This document shows positions 26,051-35,971 of a stretch of 64,000 nucleotides of DNA, piece by piece (within the stretch, counting starts at the first letter, position 1; each line of letters starts with the position of its first letter). The notes beneath the pieces were generated by a model. The model saw only the letters and a list, made by a program, of their open reading frames with translations. It was not told the origin of the DNA and ran no database searches. Source of the DNA: Fimbriimonadales bacterium (GTDB taxonomy: Bacteria > Armatimonadota > Fimbriimonadia > Fimbriimonadales > GBS-DC); contig BPGO01000010.1 of NCBI GenBank assembly GCA_026003075.1, positions 1 through 64,000 of the forward strand, written 5' to 3'. The position numbers and the translations under genes are program-made.

Positions 26051-28681
26051 ATGCAATCCAGCCGATTCCAAGCCCAAACGCCTATGCTGCAGCAGTATTT
26101 TCGGCTCAAAGCCGAGAACCCCGATGTGCTGCTGGCGATGCAGGTGGGCGACTTCTATGAGTTCTACGGTGAGGACGCCGAAATCGCCGCCCGTGAGCTG
26201 GAGATTGTGCTGACAGGGCGCGAGGACGGCGCCAACGGACGCATCCCCATGGCGGGCGTGCCCATCCACGCCTACGAACGCTACATCGCCAAACTGGTAC
26301 AGAAGGGCTATCGCGTCGCCATCTGCGACCAAATCGAAGACCCCAAACTTGCCAAGGGCTTGGTCAAACGCCGAGTCACGCGCATTCTCACCCCTGGCAC
26401 CGTGCTGGAAGACTCGATGTTGGACGCGCGGGCGAACAACTATCTCGTGGCGGCGGTGCTGGGAGACCCGGTGCATGGGCTGGGCGTGGTCGATGTCTCA
26501 ACCGGGGAGTTCCTGACCACCGAAATCGCGGGCGAGCAGCGTGAGGCGAAACTGCTGGACGAACTGTTCCGTCTCCAGCCAGCGGAGGTGCTGGTCCCTG
26601 AAGAGCAGGAGGAGCTGATTCAGACCCTGCGCGAACAGCTCACGGCGACGATTACCCCGGTACCCATGCGCGAGTGGGTTGGGCGCGACTCACGGCAGAT
26701 TCTGCTGCAGCATTTCGGCGTGGAGTCGCTGCGCGGCTTCGGCTGCGAGGACTACACGCGCGGGCTGGATGCCGCTGCGCTCGCCCTGCGCTACCTGCAG
26801 CAGAACCAACTGGAGGCGTTGCAGCACATCCGTACGCTGGCGACCTACTCGGTCGAGCGGTTTATGTACCTCGACGCCACCGCGCGACGCCATCTGGAAC
26901 TGACGCAGAACCTGATGGACCACTCGCGCCGTTATACCCTGCTGGCAACTTTGGACAGCACCTGCAGCCCGATGGGGGCGCGCCTGTTGAAACGCTGGCT
27001 GGATGAGCCGCTGCTGAACCCCGATGCGATACGCGAGCGATTGGATGCGGTGGAGGCGCTTGTCCAGCAGAACCTGCGGCGCGATGCCGTCCGTCAGATG
27101 GTGCGTCCCTTCGCCGATTTGGAACGCCTCGCGGCGCGCGCCGCCACAGGCACCGCCAACGCACGCGACCTGGTCGCCCTCCGAAACACCTTGCAGCGGA
27201 TTCCCGAACTGCATGCGGAATTGAACACCCTGTTGAGTGAACTATCCAGCGCGCCCACCATGCTTGCGAATCTCGCGCCACGCCTCGCGCCGATGCACGA
27301 ACTCTGCGCTCTGCTGGAGCGCGCCCTCGTGGACGAGCCTCCCGCTGACCTGAAAGGGGGCGGTATCATCCGCGACGGCTACGACCCTGAACTCGACCGC
27401 CTGCGTCAGGTGCGCACGGAAGGCAAAAACTGGATTGCCCAACTGGAGGCGAAAGAGCGCCAACGAACCGGCATCCCCAGCCTCAAAGTCGGCTATAACG
27501 CCGTGTTCGGCTATTACCTGGAGGTCTCTAAACCCCACCTGAGCAAAGTACCTGCCGACTACATCCGCAAGCAGACTCTCGCCAACGCCGAACGCTTCAT
27601 CACGCCTGCCCTGAAAGAGCAGGAGGCGATCCTGATGGGCGCGGAGGAGCGCATGAACGCACTCGAGTTCGAACTGTTCGTGCAAATACGAGCGGAAGTA
27701 GCCCGACAAACCCCCGCGCTCCAGTCGCTGGCGCGAGCCATCGCCGAACTCGATGTGCTGTGTGCGTTCGCCGAAAACGCTGTACGCTACCGCTACACCC
27801 GACCCATCGTGGATACGGAAGACCGCATCCATATCGTGGGCGGACGCCACCCCGTGGTCGAACGCTTCAGCGAGAACCCCTTCGTACCGAACGATTGCCG
27901 TCTTGACGAGAGCCAGCGATTGATCATTTTGACGGGGCCCAACATGAGCGGCAAGAGCACCTACATTCGGCAAGTGGCGCTAATCACGCTCATGGCGCAC
28001 ATCGGTAGTTTCGTGCCCGCCGACCGCGCCGAGATTGGACTGGTCGATCGCATCTTTACGCGCGTGGGGGCACGCGACGAACTCGCCACAGGGCAGTCCA
28101 CCTTTATGGTCGAGATGACCGAGACCGCCAACATCCTCAACAACGCCACGCCGCGCAGCTTGGTGATTCTGGACGAGATCGGGCGCGGCACCAGCACCTA
28201 CGACGGATTGGCAATCGCGTGGGCAGTCGCGGAGTACCTACACGCGATTGGTTGTAAAACGCTCTTCGCCACGCACTACCACTATCTGAACGAGTTGGCG
28301 AACCGCTTGGAGGGCGTGGCGAACTATCGGGTGGCGGTGAAAGAGCAAGCAGGTCGAGTCATCTGGCTGCACAAGGTGTTGCCCGGCGGCACCGACCGTA
28401 GCTATGGCGTGCATGTGGCACGGATGGCTGGCGTGCCCCCTGAAGTCGTCGAGCGAGCGGAGCAAATCCTGCGCGAGTTCGAAAGACGCGGGGTACAAGG
28501 TGCGATTCAACCACCCCAAAGCGACGCGCCCACCATACGCACCCAAAAACTCCAACTCACGCTGTTCGAAGCCGCCGAGCATCCCGTGCTGGAAGCGCTA
28601 CGAGAACTTGACATCACCGCACTGACCCCTGTGGAAGCGCTCATGCGACTCGACGAACTCAAACGAATGCTAAACTCCTGA
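26051..28681 (+). CDS. mutS: DNA mismatch repair protein MutS
   Basis: 876 residues, the full family length. The N-terminal mismatch-recognition motif VGDFYEFYGEDA contains the conserved Phe-x-Glu. The C-terminal ATPase has Walker A GPNMSGKSTYIRQV, the signature MTETANILNNAT, Walker B VILDEIGRGTSTYDG and the switch ATHYHYL. The ATG at 26051 is chosen because the mismatch domain begins there and a TATAAT lies 9 bases before it. mutL is not adjacent. Confidence 0.97.
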   Translation: MQSSRFQAQTPMLQQYFRLKAENPDVLLAMQVGDFYEFYGEDAEIAARELEIVLTGREDGANGRIPMAGVPIHAYERYIAKLVQKGYRVAICDQIEDPKLAKGLVKRRVTRILTPGTVLEDSMLDARANNYLVAAVLGDPVHGLGVVDVSTGEFLTTEIAGEQREAKLLDELFRLQPAEVLVPEEQEELIQTLREQLTATITPVPMREWVGRDSRQILLQHFGVESLRGFGCEDYTRGLDAAALALRYLQQNQLEALQHIRTLATYSVERFMYLDATARRHLELTQNLMDHSRRYTLLATLDSTCSPMGARLLKRWLDEPLLNPDAIRERLDAVEALVQQNLRRDAVRQMVRPFADLERLAARAATGTANARDLVALRNTLQRIPELHAELNTLLSELSSAPTMLANLAPRLAPMHELCALLERALVDEPPADLKGGGIIRDGYDPELDRLRQVRTEGKNWIAQLEAKERQRTGIPSLKVGYNAVFGYYLEVSKPHLSKVPADYIRKQTLANAERFITPALKEQEAILMGAEERMNALEFELFVQIRAEVARQTPALQSLARAIAELDVLCAFAENAVRYRYTRPIVDTEDRIHIVGGRHPVVERFSENPFVPNDCRLDESQRLIILTGPNMSGKSTYIRQVALITLMAHIGSFVPADRAEIGLVDRIFTRVGARDELATGQSTFMVEMTETANILNNATPRSLVILDEIGRGTSTYDGLAIAWAVAEYLHAIGCKTLFATHYHYLNELANRLEGVANYRVAVKEQAGRVIWLHKVLPGGTDRSYGVHVARMAGVPPEVVERAEQILREFERRGVQGAIQPPQSDAPTIRTQKLQLTLFEAAEHPVLEALRELDITALTPVEALMRLDELKRMLNS

Positions 28682-28732
28682 ATCGCAGTGGCAACACGGC
28701 ACGCCCAAGGCATCGAATAAGGACAGCGCTTC

Positions 28733-29224
28733 TCAAAATAGCTTCCGCAGGTACTCGCTTAGGCTAAATCCGGGAAGGATATCGACCCCTACGATGCACT
28801 TGACGCAGTACCATACGGCAAACCCACTCAAAAATAGCAGTGTGAGAAACAGCGCGAGCGCCCCTATGCCGATGAGCCTTGCAGTGCCCTCTTTCACGGA
28901 CTGCCGACGCTCGAAAAGCACCTCTTGGGTCTCACGACGGCGGTCGGGTCCAAAAAGAAACACGAAGTAGAACTGCGTGAAAAACAGGGGGATCACCCCG
29001 CGAATATCCAGCAAGTGGCGTTTCTGCTGGGTCTGCAGAGCGCGTTTGAGTACTTGATACTGCTCCGGCGAGAGAGTGCGCAGCGCGTCGGCGGGCAGCG
29101 CTTCCCACAAGTTCTGCAAAAACACATCGCGCTCAGGCTCTAGCTCCGCCTTACCCTGAAATGCGGCTTCCCATACACGCCACTGTCCTTCACTCAACCC
29201 CGAATGACCGCGTGTCTGTGCCAT
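28733..29224 (-). CDS. Hypothetical two-helix membrane protein
   Basis: 163 residues from the ATG at 29224, which follows a TATA-rich box (CGATATACC) by about five bases. The first 85 residues are soluble and charged (PERDVFLQNLWEALPADALR), then two hydrophobic segments (VIPLFFTQFYFVFLFG and RLIGIGALALFLTLLFLSGF) end near a short tail with LSEYLRKLF. I do not recognise a family. It is divergent from ftsK and convergent with mutS. Confidence 0.65.
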   Translation of the reverse strand: MAQTRGHSGLSEGQWRVWEAAFQGKAELEPERDVFLQNLWEALPADALRTLSPEQYQVLKRALQTQQKRHLLDIRGVIPLFFTQFYFVFLFGPDRRRETQEVLFERRQSVKEGTARLIGIGALALFLTLLFLSGFAVWYCVKCIVGVDILPGFSLSEYLRKLF

Positions 29225-29358
29225 CACGGGGTATATCGGAATGAGAAGCTGTATTTTACAGGGGATCGCGCCGTTGGGCAACTGTTGGAGTTTTTTGCAA
29301 AATCAGGTACAATCGGTAGTGATGGGGCGAAAGCCCTGCGCAACAGCTGGGTGAGAGC

Positions 29359-31605
29359 ATGGCAAACTCGAAGCGGAGCCGCGGGAAACGCAAAACCAAC
29401 GGGCGACGAATCGTTGATGCGCCCAAGGAGCGTCCGCAACAGTTTTACGACCGCATCGCGATCTTTTTGGTGCTGCTGGGGCTGGTCGCGCTCTTGAGTT
29501 TGACGGTTCCCAACAGCGGCGTGCTGGGGGCGTCGCTGCGGGATGGGCTGAAACTGCTGTTCGGCAACGGCGCGTTCCTGCTGCCTGCGGTGCTGTGGTT
29601 AGCGGCAGGCGCCCTGGTGTTCGGCTACGGGAGACTCGCCCTGCCCGAAGTTATCAGCGGGGGTGTGATTGTCTTCCTGACCCTGCTCGGCTGGATGGCG
29701 AAGCCTCACCCCTCAGGCGACTGGTTCCACGCCGACGCGCTCAAACACGCGGGCGGCTACATCGGCGCGGTGATTGGCTACTTGCTCACGATGGCGTTGG
29801 GGCAAGGGCGCAGCGTCGTGCTGGGCGTGTTCGGCGTGCTGGGACTCCTGATGATGTTCAACCTGCCTTTGGCAAGCGTGTTTCGCGGACTCGGTAAAGC
29901 GCTCTGGACAGGTTGGCGCGGCACTGCGACCGCCTCCAAAGCCGTTGCCGCCGTCGCCTCCGAATCGGTAAGCAAAGCCTCCGAGAGCCTCAAACGCAAA
30001 TCGGAGCAACGCCAGCAACGCACCGCCGTAGTCGCTCACCCACGTAACAACAGCTCGACTGAGCCGAAACCTGCCAGCGCCGCTACTGCCCCCGCGCACG
30101 CAGACACTCCCCAAGACGAAAAACCGACCCCGAAACAAGAGACGCGCAAGCCGAACCTGCCCGCACCGACCGCGTCGGGCAACTATACCCTGCCCCCGCT
30201 TTCCCTACTCAAAGAGCCGCCCGCCCCACCGAAGCGCAATCAGGCAGAAATCAAAGAGAAAATCGCTAAGCTCGAAGAAACGCTTCAGGACTTCGGTATC
30301 GAGGCGACCGTCGCTGAGGTGGCTCACGGTCCGACCGTCACACGCTACGAGATTCAACTCGCGCCGGGCATCAAGGTCAATCGTGTGGTGAACCTTGCCG
30401 ATAACCTGGCGATGTCGCTCGCCGCGATTGCGGTGCGTGTGGAAGCTCCCATTCCGGGCAAGAGCGCCATCGGTGTGGAAGTGCCCAACGACCACCCTCA
30501 GATTGTCGCCCTGCGCGAGGTGATGGAGAGCAGCGAGTTCTGGAACGCGCCCAGCCTGCTGACCTTTGCGCTGGGCAAGGATGTCGCAGGCACGCCCAAA
30601 TACGCCGACCTGACGCGCATGCCCCACCTGCTCATCGGCGGCGCGACGAACTCCGGCAAAAGTATGTGCCTGCTGTCGCTGATTACCTGCCTGCTGTTCC
30701 GCGCCACCCCACGCGAACTGCGCTTCGTGATGATCGACCCTAAGCGCGTGGAACTGACGCTGTTCGACGGCATCCCTCACCTGATGTGTCCTGTGGTGCG
30801 CGATGTGAAACTCGCTGCGGGCGCGCTCCGCGCACTGCTCAAGGAGATGGATCGACGCTATGACCTCTTCGCCAACGCAGGCGTGCGCAACATTCAGGGC
30901 TACAACGAGCGCGTTCCCGAAGACGAACGCCTGCCCTATGTGGTGGTGATTATCGACGAGCTGGCAGACCTGATGATGCAAGCCGCTTCGGAAGTGGAGA
31001 CCTCTATCGCGCGACTGGCGCAACTGGCACGCGCCACGGGGATCCACCTCGTCATCGCCACGCAACGCCCCTCAGTCGATGTCATCACGGGCACCATCAA
31101 GGCAAACATCGCCAGCCGAATCGCATTCGCCGTTTCGAGCCAAGTCGATAGCCGCACGATTCTCGACATGGTCGGTGCGGAGCGACTGCTGGGGCGCGGT
31201 GATATGCTCTACTTGCCTATCGACGCTTCCAAACCCACGCGCATTCAGGGCTGCTTCATCACCGAAGCCGAAATCGAAGCCATTGCCGACTTCTGGCGCG
31301 CGCAGGAGGCGCCAGTGTACCTGCTGAACCCGACTGAGTTCGACGCGCCGACAGGCAGCGATTTCGACGAAGACGAGGAGGAGGACGAACTCTACCCTGC
31401 CGCGGTACGCTTGGTGGTCTCGCACGGGCAGGCATCCACCTCCATGCTGCAGCGTCGGTTCAAAATCGGCTACGGACGCGCGGCGCGGTTGCTCGATTTG
31501 ATGGAACGGCGCGGGATTGTGGGACCGCTCGACGGCGCGAAGCCCCGACAAGTTTTGGTCACCCGCGCCGAAGCCGAGCAGATGCTGCGCCAGTATGAGA
31601 TTTAG
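29359..31605 (+). CDS. ftsK: DNA translocase FtsK/SpoIIIE
   Basis: 748 residues. Four N-terminal transmembrane helices (about residues 30-180), a Pro/Ala-rich linker, then the motor: LGKDVAGTPKYADLTRMPHL, Walker A GGATNSGKSM, Walker B VVIIDELADLM, and the gamma winged-helix that reads polar DNA sequences (MLQRRFKIGYGRAARLLDLM). It pumps chromosomal DNA through the septum and activates dimer resolution. A TACAAT box lies about 45 bases upstream and a short stem-loop (GGGC-GAAA-GCCC) is in the leader. Confidence 0.95.
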   Translation: MANSKRSRGKRKTNGRRIVDAPKERPQQFYDRIAIFLVLLGLVALLSLTVPNSGVLGASLRDGLKLLFGNGAFLLPAVLWLAAGALVFGYGRLALPEVISGGVIVFLTLLGWMAKPHPSGDWFHADALKHAGGYIGAVIGYLLTMALGQGRSVVLGVFGVLGLLMMFNLPLASVFRGLGKALWTGWRGTATASKAVAAVASESVSKASESLKRKSEQRQQRTAVVAHPRNNSSTEPKPASAATAPAHADTPQDEKPTPKQETRKPNLPAPTASGNYTLPPLSLLKEPPAPPKRNQAEIKEKIAKLEETLQDFGIEATVAEVAHGPTVTRYEIQLAPGIKVNRVVNLADNLAMSLAAIAVRVEAPIPGKSAIGVEVPNDHPQIVALREVMESSEFWNAPSLLTFALGKDVAGTPKYADLTRMPHLLIGGATNSGKSMCLLSLITCLLFRATPRELRFVMIDPKRVELTLFDGIPHLMCPVVRDVKLAAGALRALLKEMDRRYDLFANAGVRNIQGYNERVPEDERLPYVVVIIDELADLMMQAASEVETSIARLAQLARATGIHLVIATQRPSVDVITGTIKANIASRIAFAVSSQVDSRTILDMVGAERLLGRGDMLYLPIDASKPTRIQGCFITEAEIEAIADFWRAQEAPVYLLNPTEFDAPTGSDFDEDEEEDELYPAAVRLVVSHGQASTSMLQRRFKIGYGRAARLLDLMERRGIVGPLDGAKPRQVLVTRAEAEQMLRQYEI

Positions 31606-31614
31606 CCCCTCGGC

Positions 31615-33216
31615 TCACTCGGCACGCGGTATCAACCGCTGGAGCGTCGTCCAGCCGCCGATCCGTTCGTAGCATGGCAGGTCTAATGGCGTGGTCTCGC
31701 CTGCCCCAAGCGCGTCCAGCGGCGTCGATGTGAGTGCGCACGCCATCGCACACAGTATCGCCCAATCGCCCTGCGCCACAACTGTCAGCCGCACAGCGCT
31801 CGGCTTGAGGCGCAGCAGCACGCCCAAAATCGCGCGGGCACGCGCCGTATCGGGTGTTAAGTTATAAGTTGCGAAATAGGCGTACTCAGTCTTGGGGGCA
31901 CTGCGGGGCAGTTGGGGCAGGTTCAGAATCGCATAGCCTGCGCGTTGCCAGCGCGAAGCAGGCGCGTCGCCCAACACAATCGCACGGCGCGCAACGCGGG
32001 GAACCTCCAGAGCAGTACGCCACGCTTCGGGCACGGGGTCTTGCAGCGCATCCTGAACACGCTCCAGCCCCAACATGCTCAGCAGCGCGTCCCGTGCTTC
32101 CGCTTCGAATCGGCGTGTGCGCTGCCAGCGCGCCACCGACTCGCGCCCCAGCTTTTGAAAGAGCGCGAACACCGCCTCGCCTGTGGGCGCCTCGGCAGGC
32201 TTGGGCAGGTCATCCCCCCACACGCGCAGCGCAGGGAGCAGCGTCTCCCAGGGCACATCGGGATCTTGAGGCGTTCGGGGCAGGTCCCACAGGCGTGCAA
32301 TCCATTCATAATAGACACGCCGCGGTGCTGCCCCCCACTGATGCCCCTCCTGAAAATGCGCATGCTGGAACCGCGCTTCGGCGTGGAAACGCTGGTAAAC
32401 CCGCTGGAGATAGGGCGCGACGCTGTCGGGGTTGTCGCGCGTCCAGTCGCCCGAATCGGAAATCAGCAGCATCGGGCGCGGTGCGGTCAGCGCAGCGATT
32501 TCGGGATTCCCCGCAAACAAACGCAGCAACGGCGCATTCTCGCACACACACCCACCCTGCATCGTGCTGGAGACCATCTTCACGGGAACCGCACAACTCA
32601 GTCGCGGCTCCAACGCGCTCAAGAGAAAAGTCTGCGTACCCCCACCCGAAATACCGCTACAGCCAATCCGCTGGGGGTCTATGTCGGGTTGGCGGCGCAG
32701 CCACTCAAATGCCCAGAAACTGTTCCAAGTTTGCACGCCTGCTCGGCTGAAGCCCCAACGCCGCCACTCCAGCGGTTCCTCACCCCAGTGGGGAATCTGG
32801 AACTGGTCGTTGTAGCCGACCATATCATAACTCAGCACATACGCGCCCGCCTGCGCCAGCGCAACGGCTCGGAGAATATCCGCTTCGTTGAGCCGACCCC
32901 GCTCAAAGTGCCCATGCGGTTGCAACATCGCTGGCGCACGCTTCCCTGCAGCCGTTTCGGGAACGAACAGACTGCCCGTGAGATAAAAATCGGGCAAGGT
33001 CTCCAGCGCGATGCGTTCGATGCGAAACCCGTTACCACGATAGGACTCCACGCGCTGGACACGCAACGGCGCAGGGGGCAGCTCTGGAATCAGTCCCAGC
33101 GCGAACCGCAAATGCGCCCTCAGTCGCCGCGCGAAAGCGTCCCAACGCGCGCGACTGGCAACACGCGCCTCAAGGGGCGGATAAGGCGTTTCGTGCGTGC
33201 GCGTCGTATCGAGCAT
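31615..33216 (-). CDS. Alpha/beta-hydrolase, acetyl-xylan-esterase-like
   Basis: About 533 residues. The catalytic elements are visible: nucleophile elbow CSGISGGGTQT, acid region LLISDSGDWTRDNPD and histidine QEGHQWG. Around the fold are HGHFERGRL and YDMVGYNDQ, typical of the acetyl-xylan esterase/cephalosporin deacetylase superfamily. The C-terminal 170 residues form an extra, unassigned domain. Cytoplasmic as read, with no signal peptide. Start ATG 33216; a GTG at 33258, seven bases after the previous gene, would add 14 poorly conserved residues. Probably translated with the PTPS gene upstream. Confidence 0.7.
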   Translation of the reverse strand: MLDTTRTHETPYPPLEARVASRARWDAFARRLRAHLRFALGLIPELPPAPLRVQRVESYRGNGFRIERIALETLPDFYLTGSLFVPETAAGKRAPAMLQPHGHFERGRLNEADILRAVALAQAGAYVLSYDMVGYNDQFQIPHWGEEPLEWRRWGFSRAGVQTWNSFWAFEWLRRQPDIDPQRIGCSGISGGGTQTFLLSALEPRLSCAVPVKMVSSTMQGGCVCENAPLLRLFAGNPEIAALTAPRPMLLISDSGDWTRDNPDSVAPYLQRVYQRFHAEARFQHAHFQEGHQWGAAPRRVYYEWIARLWDLPRTPQDPDVPWETLLPALRVWGDDLPKPAEAPTGEAVFALFQKLGRESVARWQRTRRFEAEARDALLSMLGLERVQDALQDPVPEAWRTALEVPRVARRAIVLGDAPASRWQRAGYAILNLPQLPRSAPKTEYAYFATYNLTPDTARARAILGVLLRLKPSAVRLTVVAQGDWAILCAMACALTSTPLDALGAGETTPLDLPCYERIGGWTTLQRLIPRAE

Positions 33217-33264
33217 GCCAGCGCGATTCGCCCTGCAAGACGATAATCCTCCATACACGCAGGC

Positions 33265-34098
33265 TTAGTCTGCGCTCCACTCAAAATAGCTGCGTGGCGT
33301 CTCCCAAAGGCGCACACCCACCAAACGCGCTGTACCCTGCAAATGGGGACGGAGCCGCTCCACGATGTACCCGACGATATGCTCCGAGCTGGGCGGAACC
33401 CGATCAAACGGCGGAGTCTCCTCGTTCAAGAATTTGTGGTCTAAATGCGCCAACACCTCGCGGTGAACCAGCGCGTCCAAATCGATCAAATTAATCACCA
33501 TGCCCGTGATAGGGTCGGGCGCCCCGGCAACGGTGATTTCCAATCGGTAGTCGTGTCCGTGTCCGTAGGGGTTGGCGCACTTGCCGTAAAGGGCGCGATT
33601 GTCCGCCTCGCTGAGTTGCGGGTTATAGAGCCGATGCGCCGCGGAAAAACTGTAGACCCGCGTCAGAGCGACTTGGGGGCGCGTTGTGCCGTTGGGGTCG
33701 GCAGTTTGCTTCCCAGCATAGTGCGCGGCGAGCGTCTCCGACTCGTACACGCTGACCGACTCCACCGGCGCGTTCAGACCGTCGCGCAGGTCGTGCCAAA
33801 GATAGTGGGCGAGGTTCTCCGTGGTGGGCAGCTGGTCTTGAAACGCGGGATGCTCGAGATTGATACAGCGATGGTCGAACTGCGCATCGATACGCTGGCA
33901 GGTGGCTTGAGCGATCTGCTCCCAGCGTGCGGGCGGTTCGTTCGAGTCCGCGCGATAGACCACCTCCACGCGATAGTTGTGCCCGTGATGGCGCGCCGCC
34001 TTGCCAAACCGCTGCGCATTCTCCTCGTCGCTGAGATGGGACAGGCGGTAAAAGTGCGACGCCTCAAACGCAAACCAAAACGCCACACGCTGCGCCAT
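33265..34098 (-). CDS. Tandem 6-pyruvoyl-tetrahydropterin synthase/QueD-like protein
   Basis: 277 residues made of two PTPS domains in one chain. Each has the zinc-binding histidines: ASHFYRLSH and HHGHNYRVE in the first, AAHRLYN and GHGHDYRLE in the second. The second domain has the catalytic Cys (YGKCANPYGHGH), while the aligned position in the first is Ala (FGKAARHHGHNY). The N-terminal domain may therefore be inactive or structural. Single-domain QueD makes the queuosine precursor carboxy-tetrahydropterin; biopterin roles are also possible. The ATG at 34098 is six bases after TATACT. It is divergent from the HDOD gene. Confidence 0.8.
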   Translation of the reverse strand: MAQRVAFWFAFEASHFYRLSHLSDEENAQRFGKAARHHGHNYRVEVVYRADSNEPPARWEQIAQATCQRIDAQFDHRCINLEHPAFQDQLPTTENLAHYLWHDLRDGLNAPVESVSVYESETLAAHYAGKQTADPNGTTRPQVALTRVYSFSAAHRLYNPQLSEADNRALYGKCANPYGHGHDYRLEITVAGAPDPITGMVINLIDLDALVHREVLAHLDHKFLNEETPPFDRVPPSSEHIVGYIVERLRPHLQGTARLVGVRLWETPRSYFEWSAD

Positions 34099-34168
34099 AC
34101 CTTGAGTATACCCCGTATGTGAATTCCCCCACCCCACTATGGTAAAACCCCTATGCGGAGGAACTGCT

Positions 34169-35035
34169 ATGCCAACGACGCTAACACGAACTTTTCAATC
34201 GGCAGAGGAACTCATCAGTCGAATGCAGGATTTACCGAGCTTGCCTGCGGTGGTGATGCAGGTCTACCAAATGGTGGACGACCCGAATGTCCACGCACAA
34301 CAGGTAGCCAAGGAAATTAGCAAGGACCAAGGCTTCACGACGCGCGTGCTGCGTATCGCGAACTCAGCGTACTACGGGATGAGCCGTCAGGTCGCAACCA
34401 TCGAAGAGGCGGTCGTGGTGTTGGGCATGAACACAGTAAAGAACCTCGCACTCATCGCGGCGACCTATCCCCTGTTTCAACGCGCTTTGATCGGCTACAC
34501 ACCCCATGTCAGTGGGATGTGGACGCACTCGCTGGCGGTGGGACTGGTTACGCAGCTGGGTGCACGGCAGTTCGACGCACGGGTGCGCAACGAAGCGTTC
34601 ACCGCGGGGCTCCTGCACGATGTCGGCAAACTCGTCATCAGCGCCGCCCTCACAAACTGGATGGGCGAACTGCACGACCTTGTGCATCATCAGGGCAAAC
34701 CCGTCCACGAAGCCGAGAAGGAACTGTTCGGGTTCACCCACGAAGAGGTCGGCGCGTTGCTGGTGGAACGGTGGAAACTCCCTCCCCATATCGCGCAGAT
34801 GATCCGCTACCACCACCAATCGCTGGAAGTGGACGACCCTGCCTGCGCGTTGATCGAGTACGCCGACTACTGCGCCAACCGACTGGGCTACCAGATGAAC
34901 CCCGAAGCACCGCAGGAACCGTTCGATACCCGCGTGCTGAACCGGCTCAGCATGACCCTTGAAGAGTCGGAGCTGTTCGTGCAGCGTGCAAACGAACTGC
35001 TAAACGCTTCACAGTCCCTGTTCCAACTGAAGTGA
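34169..35035 (+). CDS. HDOD-domain signalling protein
   Basis: 288 residues, GGAGG eight bases before the ATG at 34169. HDOD features: LPSLPAVVMQVYQMVDDPN, TRVLRIANSAYYG, ALIAATYPLF and an HD-type pair GLLHDVGKLVI with MIRYHHQ. The domain is related to HD phosphohydrolases but is usually a regulatory scaffold in signalling, motility or stress. It has no partner receiver or GGDEF domain, and no such genes are adjacent. It ends at a strong hairpin. Confidence 0.85.
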   Translation: MPTTLTRTFQSAEELISRMQDLPSLPAVVMQVYQMVDDPNVHAQQVAKEISKDQGFTTRVLRIANSAYYGMSRQVATIEEAVVVLGMNTVKNLALIAATYPLFQRALIGYTPHVSGMWTHSLAVGLVTQLGARQFDARVRNEAFTAGLLHDVGKLVISAALTNWMGELHDLVHHQGKPVHEAEKELFGFTHEEVGALLVERWKLPPHIAQMIRYHHQSLEVDDPACALIEYADYCANRLGYQMNPEAPQEPFDTRVLNRLSMTLEESELFVQRANELLNASQSLFQLK

Positions 35036-35058
35036 GTAGTTACTCCGCGTGGGAGGGA

Positions 35059-35092
35059 CGCGCCGCGGCGTTGGGGGATGCGCCGCGGCGCG
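35059..35092. terminator. Strong G+C hairpin between convergent genes
   Basis: CGCGCCGCGGCG (35059-35070) and CGCCGCGGCGCG (35081-35092) are 12-base perfect arms around a 10-base loop. It lies between the HDOD and L,D-transpeptidase stops; there is no U run. Confidence 0.6.
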
Positions 35093-35101
35093 ATACACCT
35101 C

Positions 35102-35725
35102 TTATGGCACGATGCGCACCGGCGTCCCGATAGGCAGCAGCACATACAGAATCTCCACCGCCTCGTCGGGCAACGCGATGCAGCCCAGCGTCCAGTCGCG
35201 CCCAACGCCCCCACCATGAATGCCAACCGCGCCTCCCAACGGCGTGTCCCACGGCGGACATGTGCCCGACTGAATCGCCTCCCGAATGGCTCGATAGTGC
35301 GCCTCGCTGATTTGCCCTTGCGCTTTGCCCCGCTCGGCGTCCTTGAGCGCGGGGTAGCTCAGCCCCAGAAACAGATAGAAGCGTCGGCTGGGGTGTTTCT
35401 CGCACACATAGTAATCCCCTTCAGGCGTTCGGCGGTCGCCCTCGCGCTGCTTATCGCCTTCGGGCGCGCCGCTCAGCGCAATCGGGAACTCCGCAATCGG
35501 TGTTCCCCGCCCCAGCAAGATCAGCCTCCGCCGATGCTTCTCGATGCGCACCGCCGGTTGCTCCAGCGGATAGGCGACGCCCTTCTCCGCGCAGAACGCC
35601 CGCGCCCGCGCCTCCAAACGCGCGATGTCGGGCTTCGGATAGGGCAGCAGGCGCAACTGGAGCCCCACCCACCACGCAACGAGAAACAGCCCTACGATCC
35701 CCAGCAACCAAACCCAGCGACGCAT
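35102..35725 (-). CDS. L,D-transpeptidase (YkuD domain)
   Basis: 207 residues with an N-terminal membrane anchor (WLLGIVGLFLVAWWVGLQL). The YkuD catalytic motif is complete: GIHGGG, then DWTLGCIALPDEAVEILY, with the nucleophilic Cys. These enzymes make 3-3 peptidoglycan crosslinks or attach proteins to the wall. TATAAA (35735-35740, minus strand) lies nine bases before the ATG and no Shine-Dalgarno is present. Confidence 0.9.
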   Translation of the reverse strand: MRRWVWLLGIVGLFLVAWWVGLQLRLLPYPKPDIARLEARARAFCAEKGVAYPLEQPAVRIEKHRRRLILLGRGTPIAEFPIALSGAPEGDKQREGDRRTPEGDYYVCEKHPSRRFYLFLGLSYPALKDAERGKAQGQISEAHYRAIREAIQSGTCPPWDTPLGGAVGIHGGGVGRDWTLGCIALPDEAVEILYVLLPIGTPVRIVP

Positions 35726-35779
35726 CGTGGCAATTTTATACCGCAGTACGCTCCCGCAACACTCTTTGAAGGAGCGGTT

Positions 35780-35971
35780 CTAACTCCCCAACACACTCTG
35801 CGCCTTCACCAACCGTTTCCGCACCAACTCCACCACCGCGCGATACACCTCCAACTGCTCCGCCTTGCTCAGCCCCAACACCTCGAACACCACCGCATCC
35901 AGCGCACGGCGGTCGGGCAGCACCTTGTCCAGCGATACCGCTTCGGGGCGGATGTTGCTGTAGTTTCGGTG
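35780..35971 (-). pseudogene. C-terminal fragment of a restriction-modification methylase (Eco57I type)
   Basis: The frame reads LPDRRALDAVVFEVLGLS, then EQLEVYRAVVELVRKRLVKA and a stop. I recognise this as the usual tail of Eco57I/type IIG-like restriction methylases (PDRRxLDxxVFxxLGL, VYRAVxxLV). No methylase body is present: upstream, the sequence becomes a transposase in another frame at about 35970. It therefore marks a lost restriction locus beside the live one at 38.7 kb. Confidence 0.55.

Noticed and set aside
31912..33246. 444-codon plus-strand ORF opposite the esterase gene
   Set aside because: High-GC antisense shadow with Arg/His-rich composition; the minus strand has catalytic motifs.
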